Source: Martelella mediterranea (GTDB lineage: Bacteria; Pseudomonadota; Alphaproteobacteria; Rhizobiales; Rhizobiaceae). Taken from it: 64,000 bases of DNA. Shown here one piece after another: positions 1 through 8,689 of the stretch (its first letter is position 1; every line of letters begins with the position of its first letter). The DNA lies in the NCBI RefSeq assembly GCF_021021415.1, contig NZ_JAINWJ010000022.1, positions 1-64,000 on the forward strand, given 5' to 3'. Made by a program: the position numbers and the translations under genes. The notes beneath the pieces were generated by a model, which worked only from the letters and a program-made list of their open reading frames with translations, did not search any database and was not told the origin of the DNA.

Positions 1-90
1 CTTCTGCTGCCCGGATTTCTGTCTCATCTTTGCTTCCTTTGCGTGCGCTATGATGAGCCAAAACCCTCCCTTATCCGCTAAACCAAATCT

Positions 91-109
91 GTCTCAAGGG
101 CGTTGAGAC
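91..109 (-). terminator. hairpin downstream of the GntR gene
   Basis: A perfect 7-bp stem (GTCTCAA / TTGAGAC) with a 5-nt GGGCG loop lies 25 nt past the stop of the GntR gene. On the minus strand it is followed by a moderately T-rich stretch rather than a clean T run, so it is only a weak candidate rho-independent terminator. Confidence 0.35.
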
Positions 110-133
110 GGAACAGGTTTCTACCGCATCAGC

Positions 134-778
134 TCACTCTTCCGACGATCGCCGCCTGAAGCGCTCCAACGCGGCATTCAGATGGCAGGCGACCGCCGAG
201 CGCGCCCAGTCACCATTATGCAGCTTGATGGCCTTGACGATCTCCCGATGCTGGCGGAGGCTTTCCTCGACATCGGCATCCTCGTAAATGAAGAAGCCGC
301 CGATCACCTGCGGCACTTCGAGCAGATGTTTGCCCGATAGCCTCAGATAGGGGCTGCCCGAAGCTTCGTAGAGCATTTCGTGAATGACGCGATTGCCCTG
401 ATCCATCTTCTTGATCCAGTCGGCACCCTTGACGGAAAACTGCCTCTCCATTTCCTCGCAGGTCTGTTCCATCACCGCAATCTGCTCGTCACTTGCTTTC
501 TTGGCGCAAAGATAGGCGCCGTGCCCTTCAAGAAGGACACGAAGCGCGAACACATCGGCAGTGTTCTCCATCCCCCAGGGTGTCACGAGCGCGCCGCGCT
601 TTTCGCCGGGCATCAGAAGACCTTCGGATGTCAGCCGTGCGATGGCATTGCGAACGGGCGTACGGCTGACGTCGAAGTCCTGGGCAAGTGCCTCCTCCTT
701 CAACTGGCTGCCGGGGAGATAGTATCCGGAAACCAGCCGCCGCCTGAGCTTGGAGTAGACAACCTCGGAAACTTTCAT
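134..778 (-). CDS. GntR family transcriptional regulator (FCD/FadR subfamily)
   Basis: A 214-aa DNA-binding regulator. The N-terminal winged helix includes the recognition segment DVSRTPVRNAIARL (about residues 36-49). The C-terminal helical FCD ligand domain (about 75-205) keeps the expected polar/His positions (NRVIHE, RQHRE, ACHLN) that usually bind a metal and a carboxylate effector. The start at 778 is chosen because GAAGGAAGAG precedes that ATG; a longer reading frame to 901 lacks domain support. It lies downstream of the tripartite transporter genes but is separated from them by a strong terminator, so it probably has its own promoter. It likely senses the organic acid handled by the neighbouring transporter and catabolic operon (inference). 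Confidence 0.88.
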   Translation of the reverse strand: MKVSEVVYSKLRRRLVSGYYLPGSQLKEEALAQDFDVSRTPVRNAIARLTSEGLLMPGEKRGALVTPWGMENTADVFALRVLLEGHGAYLCAKKASDEQIAVMEQTCEEMERQFSVKGADWIKKMDQGNRVIHEMLYEASGSPYLRLSGKHLLEVPQVIGGFFIYEDADVEESLRQHREIVKAIKLHNGDWARSAVACHLNAALERFRRRSSEE

Positions 779-947
779 CTTCTCTTCCTTCTCCGCGCTC
801 TCCGGCTTGCCGTCATCCCGAAAATCGGGGCCGGGCCGCGAAAGGCGCGATGCGCAAATCCAGTCGGTCGGAGCAACCCTTGTGCGCTCGAACGAACACA
901 CGGCGTCCAGCCTTGATCGGGAATGAGGTTAGCACAGTCTGGAAGCA

Positions 948-975
948 AAATGGCCAAGTCTGCGCGTGGCCATTT
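948..975 (-). terminator. rho-independent terminator after the TctA gene
   Basis: A perfect 9-bp stem (AAATGGCCA / TGGCCATTT) with a 10-nt loop. Read on the minus strand it is followed by TTTTGCTT. It begins 17 nt past the stop of the TctA-family gene and should end the three-gene transporter transcript before gntR. Confidence 0.72.
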
Positions 976-992
976 ACAGATCAGCCGTGTTC

Positions 993-2510
993 CTACTCTT
1001 GCGAACCGGCTGCGACAGCCTCGCGCTTCTTGCGCGACATCAGCCGGTTAAGGATCGGCAGGACAGTCGTTGCGAGGATCAGCACGATCAGGATGATCGA
1101 GATCGTTCCCTGGAAAATGCCGATAACGCCGTTGTTGGAAATCAGCAAGGCGCGCCGCAGATTTTCCTCTGCGATGGGGCCGAGGATCACAGCCAGAACC
1201 GCAGGCGCGGTCGGGATGTTCAGCTTTTCCATGAAATAGCCCAGAATGCCGAAGCCGAGCATCATCCAGACCTCGAACATGCTGTTATGGATGGCATAGA
1301 CGCCAACCGTGGCGAGGATGAAGATCATCGGCGCAAGCAGCTGGGGCGGCATCTTCAGCACGTTGACGAAGGCGCGCGCGCCAAAGCGGCCGAGAAGCAG
1401 CATCAATCCCGATGTCACGAGCATGGCAAGCATGAATCCGTAAGTAATGTCGGCATTTTCCCGGAACAGCTGGGGGCCGGGCACCAGACCATGCACCAGA
1501 AGTGCCCCGAGGATGACGGCTGCAACCGAACTGCCGGGAATGCCGAGTGTCAGCGCCGGAATGAGTGTTGCGGCGGTATCGGCATTGTTGGCACATTCGG
1601 GCGCGGCGATGCCTTCAGGCGCGCCCTTGCCGTATTTTTCCTTGTCAGGGTCGCTGCGCCGCTGCTCGTTCCAGGCAAAAAGGGCTGCGACATTGCCGCC
1701 GAGCGCGGGGATGATGCCTGTAATCACGCCGATCAGCGATGCCTTGATCCAGACCGGAATGAGGCTCGACCAGCGAAAGCGCACCGTATCACCCTGCTGC
1801 ACAGGCCTGACGTCCGTATCCGTCTTGATCGGGCTCAGCGCCAGATCGATCGCGGGCGGAATGGCATAAAGGCCCGTCAGCAGGACGATGATGTCAACGC
1901 CGCTGAGCAGTTCCAGCCTGTTGAAGGCGAACCGCTCGATGCCGGTCAGCATGTCGATGCCGATCATGCCCACGAACAGCCCAAAACCGGCGGAAAGAAG
2001 TCCCTTGATCGGATTGGACGACAACAGGACCGCGATGGTCATCATGCCGAAGATCGCCAGCCAGAAATAATTGGCGGCGCTGAACTTCAGGGCGATCATC
2101 GACAATGGCGGCGCAAGTACAAGCAGCGCGACGGCGCTGACGGCGGAGCCGATGCTGGACGATACGAGCGATATGCGAAGGGCAAGGTTTGCCTGCCCCT
2201 TCTGCGCCATCGGATAGCCGTCAAACACGGTGGCGACACCGGCCGGCGTGCCCGGAATGCGCAAGAGGATGGCGGGGATCGAACCGCCATACATCGCGCC
2301 GTTATAGATACCGGCGATCATGCCGAGGGCGGCCACCGGAGACATGGTGAAGGTCAGCGGAATGAGAACGGCAATACCCATGGTCGCCGACAGACCCGGC
2401 AATGCGCCGACCGCAATCCCGATCGCCGTGCCGCCAATCATCGCCAGGATGGTCATGGGCGCAAGCAGAAGGGGAATCGCGTCGAGGATGTGCTGGAAAA
2501 CCTGACCCAT
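993..2510 (-). CDS. tripartite tricarboxylate transporter, large permease (TctA family)
   Basis: A 505-aa polytopic inner-membrane protein, the usual length for TctA. The N-terminal family signature around GALPGLSATMGIAVLIP lies near residues 30-50, and a second Gly/Pro-rich repeat (GITGIIPALGGN, TLGIPGSSVAAV) follows in the middle, as expected for the two-fold repeat of TctA. The ATG at 2510 is chosen because GGAGG sits 5 nt upstream, overlapping the end of the small-permease gene (1-nt gap). It forms the solute/cation symport channel with the TctB and TctC partners encoded just upstream. The substrate is an organic acid by family; the exact one cannot be read. Confidence 0.93.
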   Translation of the reverse strand: MGQVFQHILDAIPLLLAPMTILAMIGGTAIGIAVGALPGLSATMGIAVLIPLTFTMSPVAALGMIAGIYNGAMYGGSIPAILLRIPGTPAGVATVFDGYPMAQKGQANLALRISLVSSSIGSAVSAVALLVLAPPLSMIALKFSAANYFWLAIFGMMTIAVLLSSNPIKGLLSAGFGLFVGMIGIDMLTGIERFAFNRLELLSGVDIIVLLTGLYAIPPAIDLALSPIKTDTDVRPVQQGDTVRFRWSSLIPVWIKASLIGVITGIIPALGGNVAALFAWNEQRRSDPDKEKYGKGAPEGIAAPECANNADTAATLIPALTLGIPGSSVAAVILGALLVHGLVPGPQLFRENADITYGFMLAMLVTSGLMLLLGRFGARAFVNVLKMPPQLLAPMIFILATVGVYAIHNSMFEVWMMLGFGILGYFMEKLNIPTAPAVLAVILGPIAEENLRRALLISNNGVIGIFQGTISIILIVLILATTVLPILNRLMSRKKREAVAAGSQE

Positions 2511-2511
2511 C

Positions 2512-2970
2512 CTAGCCTCCGAAAGTCGAGAGCAGGCGTTCCGCAGGCAGCGGAACAGCAAGGAAGATGCGGAATACGACGATCAGCAGCGCGATGAACA
2601 GCACCGTGGCAATCACGAGGCCCTTCGGCTCCCGGTAGCCGAGGCCATACGCCACTGCCGGCAAGATGACGATCGCCGTCGAGTAGAAGCCGAGATACTG
2701 CATGCCGAACACGAGTCCGAGGCCCGCGACCGTCAACAGGACGGCGCCGCGAAATTGCTGCGGCGTAATCGAGATGACCCGGTCGGGATGACGCCCCAGA
2801 GAGGCGACGGATTGCAGACACCAGATTGCCGAAAGCGCAACCATCAGCGCCATAATGGCGCGCGGCATCATTCCGCCTTCGCCGGAATAACCCCAGGCCT
2901 CGAACAGGCCGAGCGCACTGAAGAGAAGCGAAACCAGGGCTGCCCCGGTTTCGACCTTAGCTCTTTCCAT
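2512..2970 (-). CDS. tripartite tricarboxylate transporter, small permease (TctB family)
   Basis: A 152-aa membrane protein with four predicted hydrophobic segments (about residues 8-22, 33-50, 74-100 and 110-140), matching the small DctQ-like TctB subunit. Translation is probably coupled to the following TctA gene: its stop codon and the next ATG are 1 nt apart. It lies 51 nt downstream of the substrate-binding protein gene. TctB proteins vary greatly in sequence, so the call rests on size, topology and position. Confidence 0.85.
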   Translation of the reverse strand: MERAKVETGAALVSLLFSALGLFEAWGYSGEGGMMPRAIMALMVALSAIWCLQSVASLGRHPDRVISITPQQFRGAVLLTVAGLGLVFGMQYLGFYSTAIVILPAVAYGLGYREPKGLVIATVLFIALLIVVFRIFLAVPLPAERLLSTFGG

Positions 2971-3021
2971 GACATCCTCCCGGAAGAAATGCTGCGGGGC
3001 GCAGAGGCCCCGCAGAGATGT

Positions 3022-3978
3022 TTACTGCTGTACCCAGGGTTCTGTTTTCCACAGTTCCTCGAAGGTTGCATTCAGAGACTGGAGTTCGGCCAGAAAATCC
3101 TTGGAGTCGAGGTAGGACAGAGCCAGATGCTGCTGTTTTGCCTTCTCCTGGAATTCCGGATCTTCGACGGCGGCCTTCACCGCGGCTTCCAGCTTGGCCT
3201 TGACATCATCAGGCAGGTTGGCCGGCGCGCCGATGCCGCGCATCGAGCCCATAATGATATCATAACCCTGTTCGCGGAAGGTCGGGACATCAGGAGCCCC
3301 GTCCCAGCGCTCGGCCGCCATCTGGCCGAGGACAACCAGATTGCCTTCGTGGACGTCGGCAATCGTCTCGGAAATGTTCATGCTGGCCATCATCACATGA
3401 CCGCCAAGCACTGCCGTGCGCACATCGGCATTACCCGGAAACGGAATATGCTTCAGCTTGACACCTGTTTTTCGCTCGAACTCGAGAGCGGAAAGATGGT
3501 CGTCAGAGCCGAGACCGGTGGTGCCGTAGGTGACTTCGCCCGGATGCTCCTTGGCGTAGGCGATCAACTCTTCGAGCGAACTGATATTGCTGCTTGGCAG
3601 GAAGCTGAAGGCATCCGGATCGTCGATCACATTGGCGATCGGCGTGAGGCTCTCCAGCGAATAGCGGGCCTTGCGCTGGATGGGAATTGTCAGGAGGTTC
3701 GGCGTGTTGATGAAGCCGATCGTGTAACCGTCGGGCTTGGACTGCGCCAGTTCGGTGAAACCGATCTCGCCGCCAGCACCCGGCTTGTTCAGAACCACGA
3801 TGGACGCGTCGTCGCCCAGGTATTTTTCGATAAAGGGTGCAAGCGTGCGCGCCGCGATGTCAGTACCGCCGCCAGCGCTGTAGGACACGATCATACTGAT
3901 CGGGCGGTCGGGGTATTCCGCATGGGCCGCAGAGATACCCAAAGCCAGAATCGCGGATGCGATAGCGAGTGTCTTCAT
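3022..3978 (-). CDS. tripartite tricarboxylate transporter substrate-binding protein (TctC/Bug family)
   Basis: A 318-aa periplasmic solute receptor. A classic signal peptide (MKTLAIASAILALGISAAHA) is followed directly by the Bug-family start EYPDRPISMIVSYSAGGGTD, whose YPDRPI and AGGGTD elements bind the carboxylate of the ligand. The C-terminal half carries the usual second domain. The start at 3978 has GGAGGA 8 nt upstream. It is the first gene of the tctC-tctB-tctA transcription unit and diverges from the hydroxyacid-metabolism operon at 4240, which suggests that the transporter imports that operon's substrate. Confidence 0.92.
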   Translation of the reverse strand: MKTLAIASAILALGISAAHAEYPDRPISMIVSYSAGGGTDIAARTLAPFIEKYLGDDASIVVLNKPGAGGEIGFTELAQSKPDGYTIGFINTPNLLTIPIQRKARYSLESLTPIANVIDDPDAFSFLPSSNISSLEELIAYAKEHPGEVTYGTTGLGSDDHLSALEFERKTGVKLKHIPFPGNADVRTAVLGGHVMMASMNISETIADVHEGNLVVLGQMAAERWDGAPDVPTFREQGYDIIMGSMRGIGAPANLPDDVKAKLEAAVKAAVEDPEFQEKAKQQHLALSYLDSKDFLAELQSLNATFEELWKTEPWVQQ

Positions 3979-4239
3979 TCTTTTTCCTCCTTGTCGCCCG
4001 GCTCCTCCCGGGCATTTCTGGATACAATTCAACCTACTTGAAGCGACGAGAACTGGGAAGATTTTTTTGAATCTATCCGATAAAATTATAATATGTAATT
4101 GTTATTATTTGATATTTTTTATGTTTCCGTTCACACACGATAGTGCTCCTCAGATAAACGGGAGAAATTCGTATTGATTTTTGTCTCGATTTTTGTTCTT
4201 TCGTGAACCAAAGAGTACGAGGTTCAGGAGGAGGCTCGC
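3979..4239. promoter_or_regulatory. divergent promoter region between transporter and hydroxyacid operons
   Basis: A 261-bp intergenic region with a conspicuous AT-rich core (about 4061-4200) in a GC-rich surround. It should hold both divergent promoters. A TATAAT hexamer lies at 4087-4092 on the plus strand. The sequence TGGATACAAT at 4019-4028 faintly resembles the TTGTATACAA-type sites of FadR-subfamily GntR regulators; no clear tandem operator was found. Promoter assignment is by position and composition only. Confidence 0.45.
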
Positions 4240-5127
4240 TTGACTGATCTGCAGCCATCAAACACCGTGCGGTTATTGATTGCGGGCTATGGTGCCGCAG
4301 GTAGGGCCTATGCCGTCGGCTTTCGCCAGGCAGGCGCCGACGTCACCGCCATGGATCCCTTTGCCGATGGCGAATCACAAAAGACCGCCCTTGCAGCCGG
4401 CATTGTTCTGGATACGAAACTGCCGGACGATTTCGGCGCATTCGATCTGGTGATCATCCTTTCTCCTGCCGCCGCCACTCTCGGTATCATTCGGGAGCTG
4501 GCCGCCCGCACCGGAACCTGCCCCGTTCTGGATCTGACCTCATCTGCCCCCGGCGCCATGCAGGAAGGCGCGCTTATCCTTGGCGAGCGGTTCATCGATG
4601 GCACGGTTCTGGGCGCGGTCGGACTGGGCGGACTGGCAACGCCGATGGTTTTCGCCGGAAAGCAGGCAGAAACCGCCGCCGCCATGCTGCGGCCGCTTGG
4701 CTGCCGGATCTCGTGCATTGACGGAGCGCCCGGAAGCGCGAGCCAGTTGAAACTGCTGCGCAGCTTGTTCATGAAGGGGCTGGAAGCGCTTTTTGTCGAA
4801 ACCCGGCTTGCCGCAGCCGCGCTCGGCCAGACCGACGGGCTGAGCATTGCGCTCGCCGACCTCGCAGGTATCGACATGCCGGCATTTCTTGATGAAATGA
4901 TGCGCACCCACCCCAAACATGCCGGCAGGCGGACCCATGAGGTCGCAGCCGTGGAAGAAATGATGCAGGAGGCGGGATTCACATCCTACATGCTTCCTGC
5001 AACCCGACAGATGTTCACACGAACCGCAGCCGCTGGCACAGGTCCCGACATATCGCCGGAAGAGGCACTCTCCTGGCTGAGCCTTCATTTCACGCCCAAA
5101 ACGGAAAACGCCGATGCAAAGGCGTAA
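4240..5127 (+). CDS. NAD(P)-binding 6-phosphogluconate/beta-hydroxyacid dehydrogenase-like protein with DUF1932 domain
   Basis: A 295-aa protein. The N-terminal Rossmann fold shows GYGAAGRAYAVGF (residues about 15-27). The C-terminal DUF1932 region contains GSASQLKLLRSLFMKGLEAL (about 167-186), where a Lys of this helix is catalytic in related beta-hydroxyacid dehydrogenases. The start codon is TTG with AGGAGG 7 nt upstream. It is the first gene of a tightly packed operon, and its 3' end overlaps the next gene by 14 nt. It probably oxidises or reduces a beta-hydroxy acid; the substrate is unknown. Confidence 0.85.
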   Translation: MTDLQPSNTVRLLIAGYGAAGRAYAVGFRQAGADVTAMDPFADGESQKTALAAGIVLDTKLPDDFGAFDLVIILSPAAATLGIIRELAARTGTCPVLDLTSSAPGAMQEGALILGERFIDGTVLGAVGLGGLATPMVFAGKQAETAAAMLRPLGCRISCIDGAPGSASQLKLLRSLFMKGLEALFVETRLAAAALGQTDGLSIALADLAGIDMPAFLDEMMRTHPKHAGRRTHEVAAVEEMMQEAGFTSYMLPATRQMFTRTAAAGTGPDISPEEALSWLSLHFTPKTENADAKA

Positions 5128-6049
5128 CGTCATCTGGGTAACCGAGCCTATCCATCCCGATGCCATGGCGATGCTCAAAGGCGCGGCCGACGTGATCGGA
5201 CCCGGCCCCCTCCCTGAAGCACGCCGCGACGATGTCACCGCAATCGTCGTGCGCGCCCACAAGGTCGACAGACCGCTGCTCGAAAACCTGCCCGGTCTGA
5301 AAGTGATCGGCAAGCACGGTGCGGGCACCGACAATATCGACATGGATGTGGCAAGGGGGCGCAATCTGCAGGTCTTCCGCGCCGATGGCGCGAATGCGGA
5401 ATCCGTTGCAGACCTGGCGGTGCTGTTCGCGATGCTGCTGTTGCGCTCGCCGGACCTGCATGATCAGTCGCTGAGGCACGACGCGCCGAAACGCTCCGAC
5501 ATTCCGCAGGGTTTCGAGGTATCGGAGCGCAAGATCGGCATTCTCGGGATGGGCGCCATCGGCCGAGCGGTGGCAGCGCGGCTGGTTGGCGGATTCGGCG
5601 CCGATGTGGCGGGCTATGACCCGGTCTTGACGCAGGAGACGTGGCCTGCGGGCGTGCGGCGCGAGGCCGACATTCCGGCCCTTCTGCAGCGAACGGATCT
5701 TCTGTTCCTGCACCTGCCATTGCTGCCTGAAACCCGAAACCTGATCGACAGGTCGCAGCTGTCCATGCTCCTGCCCGACGCGGTGATCGTCAACTGCGCG
5801 CGCGGCGGGATCGTCAACGAACAGGCGCTGGCAGACGCGCTGGCCTCGGGACAGGTCGCCGCCGCCGCCTCCGACGTGTTCGAAGTGGAACCGCCGGCGC
5901 GCGACAACCCGCTGCTTGCCGGCTCCGGCCGCTTCATCGCCACCCCTCATATCGGCGCGTCCACGAATGCCGGTTTGCGCCGCACCGGACTGATCATCGT
6001 CCAGAAGGTTCTGGACGCTCTCAACGCTTTGGAAGGAGAAAACGCATGA
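5114..6049 (+). CDS. D-isomer specific 2-hydroxyacid dehydrogenase
   Basis: A 311-aa member of the D-2-hydroxyacid dehydrogenase family (phosphoglycerate dehydrogenase/hydroxypyruvate reductase group). Visible hallmarks are the NAD-binding GILGMGAIGRAVAARL (about 137-152), the catalytic-Arg segment NCARGGIVNEQAL, the Glu-containing FEVEPPARDNPL and the catalytic-His segment TPHIGAST near the C terminus. It overlaps the preceding gene by 14 nt and the next by the 4-nt ATGA. It probably interconverts a 2-oxo and a D-2-hydroxy acid in the same pathway as the RraA-type and hydroxyacid-oxidase neighbours. Confidence 0.92.
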   Translation: MQRRNVIWVTEPIHPDAMAMLKGAADVIGPGPLPEARRDDVTAIVVRAHKVDRPLLENLPGLKVIGKHGAGTDNIDMDVARGRNLQVFRADGANAESVADLAVLFAMLLLRSPDLHDQSLRHDAPKRSDIPQGFEVSERKIGILGMGAIGRAVAARLVGGFGADVAGYDPVLTQETWPAGVRREADIPALLQRTDLLFLHLPLLPETRNLIDRSQLSMLLPDAVIVNCARGGIVNEQALADALASGQVAAAASDVFEVEPPARDNPLLAGSGRFIATPHIGASTNAGLRRTGLIIVQKVLDALNALEGENA

Positions 6050-6723
6050 CCATCGGGTTTTGTGTAAAGAAACGGCGCCGCGCGGTCAGCGCCGCGCTCG
6101 CGGAAGAATTCAGCAAGCTGCCCGTCGCCAATGCCAGCGACTGCATGTCGCGCATGTTTGCCGGCGGCTCCAGGTTGCGCCCCATCCATGATCCCAACGG
6201 TGTTCTGGCGGGCCCGGCGCTTACGGTGCGCGCGCGTCCCGGCGACAATCTCATGCTGCATCACGCGCTCGATATCGCCGAGCCGGGCGATGTCATCGTC
6301 GTCGATGCAGGCGGCGACCTCACCACCGCGACGATGGGCGAGATCATGGTCGGGATCGCCCAGCGCAACAAGGTTGCCGGCATCATCATCTATGGTGCCA
6401 TTCGCGATGCCGAGGAAATCAACCGGATGAAGTTCCCGGTTTACGCCGCAGGCGTCACACATCGCGGGCCCTACAAGGACGGTCCCGGCGAAATCAACAC
6501 GGCGATCGCCATCGAGGGCATGGTCATCGAGCCGGGCGACCTGATCATCGCCGATGGCGATGGCGTGCTCAGCATTCCCTATGACGAGGTCGAAACCGTC
6601 CTGGCCGCCACGAAGAAGAAGTTTGCCGCGGAGCAGGAAGAAATCGCCCGCATCGCCGCGCGAACCGACGACCGTAGCTGGGTGTTGAACACGCTCAACG
6701 CCCGTGGCTGCGAATTCGAATAG
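6046..6723 (+). CDS. RraA family protein (4-hydroxy-4-methyl-2-oxoglutarate aldolase/oxaloacetate decarboxylase-like)
   Basis: A 225-aa protein with the RraA/HMG-aldolase fold. The metal/pyruvate-binding loop resembles GGDLTTATMGEIM, followed by GIIIYGAIRDAEEINRM, in which Arg and Asp after GAIRD are the conserved catalytic and metal-coordinating residues of pyruvate-releasing class II aldolases. Pairing with hydroxyacid dehydrogenases argues for a metabolic aldolase/decarboxylase, not the RNase E inhibitor RraA. ATGA overlap with the preceding gene; the next gene starts at the very next base. Confidence 0.87.
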   Translation: MTIGFCVKKRRRAVSAALAEEFSKLPVANASDCMSRMFAGGSRLRPIHDPNGVLAGPALTVRARPGDNLMLHHALDIAEPGDVIVVDAGGDLTTATMGEIMVGIAQRNKVAGIIIYGAIRDAEEINRMKFPVYAAGVTHRGPYKDGPGEINTAIAIEGMVIEPGDLIIADGDGVLSIPYDEVETVLAATKKKFAAEQEEIARIAARTDDRSWVLNTLNARGCEFE

Positions 6724-7914
6724 ATGACGCCGTCATCGATCGGCATCGCCCAACGCAAGGCGGACCGGACGCCGAGACGACTGCGCCGCGCACTTTCACT
6801 TGATGATTTCGAAGTGCGCGCGCGCCGCCTGCTGCCATTGTCGATGTTCGGTTATGTCAGTGGCGGCGTTGAAACCGACAGCAGTCTTCGCGCCAACCGC
6901 GCGGCGTTTCAGGCTATAAGCTTCGAACCCCGGATCATGCGGGATGTGTCGACGCGCAGCCAGAAGACCCGGCTGTTCGGCAACAGCTACGGCGTGCCTT
7001 TCGGCATTGCGCCCATGGGCTTCAGCGCGCTCGTGGCGTATGATGGCGATGTCGCTCTCGCCAGGGGAGCGCGGAGCGCGGGCAGTTTCGCGATCTGCTC
7101 CGCCGCGTCGCTGACGCCATTGGAACGGGTGGCGCGCGAAGCCGGGAGCCGCTGGTTTCAGGCCTATGTTCCGGGCGACGACGACCGTATCCTTGCGCTG
7201 GTGGATCGGGTCGCGGCCGCTGGCTTCGATCATCTGGTGATAACCGGCGATGTCCCCGTGACAGGCAACCGGGAAAACAATGCCCGTAATGGATTTGACG
7301 CCCCCTTCCGCATCACCCCGCAACTGATCTGGCAGGGCATGACCCATCCCCGCTGGACGATCGGAACGCTCGGGCGCGAGCTTTTCAAGCGCGGTATGCC
7401 GCATTTCGAAAACATGGAATCGGTGCAGGGGCCGCCACTCTTTTCCCGCAATCTGGTGCGCTCGACGATCGCGCGCGACAAGCTCACATGGGAACACCTG
7501 AAGCTGATCCGCGCACGCTTTTCGGGCAAGCTCATTGTCAAAGGCGTGCTCTCGCCGGAAGATGCGAGACTGGCACGGCAAACCGGTTGTGACGGCATCA
7601 TCGTCTCCAATCATGGCGGGCGACAGCTCGACGGCGCCATGGCCCCCATCGTGGCTTTGCCGGCGATCAGAAAGGCCGTTCCCGACATGACAGTGATGCT
7701 GGATAGCGGTATCCGGCGGGGCACCGATGTACTCCGGGCAATCATGCTGGGAGCGGATTTCGTCTTCGTCGGCCGGCCCTTGCTGTATGCCGCCGCAACC
7801 GATGGCGAGGCGGGCGTCAGCCATGCCATGGGGCTGCTGCGAGACGAGATCGATCGAGACATGGCCCTTATGGGGGTCGTGTCGCCGCATGACCTGCGCG
7901 CGCCATCAGCTTAG
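6724..7914 (+). CDS. FMN-dependent alpha-hydroxy-acid oxidizing protein
   Basis: A 396-aa TIM-barrel flavoenzyme of the glycolate oxidase/L-lactate dehydrogenase/mandelate dehydrogenase family. Seen are the N-terminal YVSGGVETDSS element, the FMN/substrate region IAPMGFSALV, the catalytic signature SNHGGRQLDGA (His as base, Arg binding the carboxylate; about residues 294-304) and the phosphate-binding DSGIRRGTDVLRAI and GADFVFVGRPLLY. It is the last gene of the operon starting at 4240. It should oxidise an L-2-hydroxy acid to the 2-oxo acid, complementing the D-specific dehydrogenase two genes upstream. Confidence 0.92.
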   Translation: MTPSSIGIAQRKADRTPRRLRRALSLDDFEVRARRLLPLSMFGYVSGGVETDSSLRANRAAFQAISFEPRIMRDVSTRSQKTRLFGNSYGVPFGIAPMGFSALVAYDGDVALARGARSAGSFAICSAASLTPLERVAREAGSRWFQAYVPGDDDRILALVDRVAAAGFDHLVITGDVPVTGNRENNARNGFDAPFRITPQLIWQGMTHPRWTIGTLGRELFKRGMPHFENMESVQGPPLFSRNLVRSTIARDKLTWEHLKLIRARFSGKLIVKGVLSPEDARLARQTGCDGIIVSNHGGRQLDGAMAPIVALPAIRKAVPDMTVMLDSGIRRGTDVLRAIMLGADFVFVGRPLLYAAATDGEAGVSHAMGLLRDEIDRDMALMGVVSPHDLRAPSA

Positions 7915-8132
7915 AGTATTCAGCAGTTAGGGTGGAGTCCGTGCAAATTGCCGATATTGGCGTAAAATTCTATTGCGGCCGCGTTCTTTGTCAGCACTTC
8001 GCCCTGAATGTGGGAGACCAAGCCGCCGCGTTCAGCGAATATGTGAGAAGGCCCGCGGATATTCTTCTTGGTGGTCGCTGCGTTGAATTGACGATCGCTG
8101 AATGTGGCACCTGATGTGCGGGCTACGAGCCT
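7915..8132. other. intergenic region between convergent genes
   Basis: 218 bp between the hydroxyacid oxidase and the DMT transporter. No convincing terminator was seen. On the minus strand the reading frame of the transporter stays open for about 65 further codons past its TAA stop. No family was recognised, so no gene is called here. Confidence 0.3.
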
Positions 8133-8615
8133 TTACGAACCCGCGGGTGGTTTCAGCCCCAGCGCCTGCAGCTGCATCACGACCAGCCCGAGGACGATCA
8201 GGCCGAGGCCGGCAAGGCGCGACCACGAGACGGGCTTTTGAGGAAGGCCGACAAGCCCCCACTGGTCGATGATCATCGATGCCAGCATCTGCCCGGCGAT
8301 GACCGCCATGATGAAGCCGGCAGCGCCGAGCTTCGGCGCAAGCATGAGCGCGCCGGTGATATAGACGACGCCGACAACGCCGCCGATCCATATCCAGCGG
8401 GGCGCTTGTGCAAGGTTCGCAAGCGTTGGCGCCTGTACCTTCGCCAGCAGCATGACGGGCACGATGCAGGCGAAGCTCACGCAAAGAGATATGAGCGTAC
8501 CCCATAGCGGATGGCCGAGCGTGCGCCCGAGGGCCGCATTGGCCCCGGCCTGAAACGGCACGACAGCGCCGGTGATGATGGCGGCAATGATGAGAAGCAG
8601 TGCATTGGTTTGCAT
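8133..8615 (-). CDS. DMT family transporter, YdcZ/DUF606 type
   Basis: A 160-aa inner-membrane protein with five hydrophobic helices, matching the DUF606 half-size drug/metabolite transporters. Typical features are the GAVVPFQAGANAALGR segment after helix 1 and the closing GLVVMQLQALGLK helix. The ATG at 8615 has GGAGG about 9 nt upstream; an upstream extension has no domain support. Transported substrate unknown. It diverges from a LysR regulator 74 bp away, which probably controls it. Confidence 0.86.
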   Translation of the reverse strand: MQTNALLLIIAAIITGAVVPFQAGANAALGRTLGHPLWGTLISLCVSFACIVPVMLLAKVQAPTLANLAQAPRWIWIGGVVGVVYITGALMLAPKLGAAGFIMAVIAGQMLASMIIDQWGLVGLPQKPVSWSRLAGLGLIVLGLVVMQLQALGLKPPAGS

Positions 8616-8629
8616 TGTGATCAACCTCC

Positions 8630-8647
8630 GATGCACACCGGATGCAC
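8630..8647. promoter_or_regulatory. tandem GATGCAC repeat in divergent promoter
   Basis: The 7-mer GATGCAC occurs twice, at 8630-8636 and 8641-8647, a centre spacing of 11 bp (one helical turn). It lies in the 74-bp gap between the DMT transporter gene and its divergent LysR gene. Placement suggests a regulator-binding site; no protein is assigned from sequence alone. Confidence 0.35.
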
Positions 8648-8689
8648 TATTTGCTTTGTGGATGGAAATTCCGATGTAATATATCAAAT

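Noticed and set aside
966-2597. Long plus-strand open frame (543 codons) antisense to the TctA gene
   Set aside because: It mirrors the TctA frame, is rich in Arg/His/Asp/Gly as expected for an antisense shadow in GC-rich DNA, and has no recognisable domain.
6046-6723. RNase E activity regulator RraA
   Set aside because: The operon context with hydroxyacid enzymes and the aldolase-type metal site favour a metabolic role over RNase regulation.
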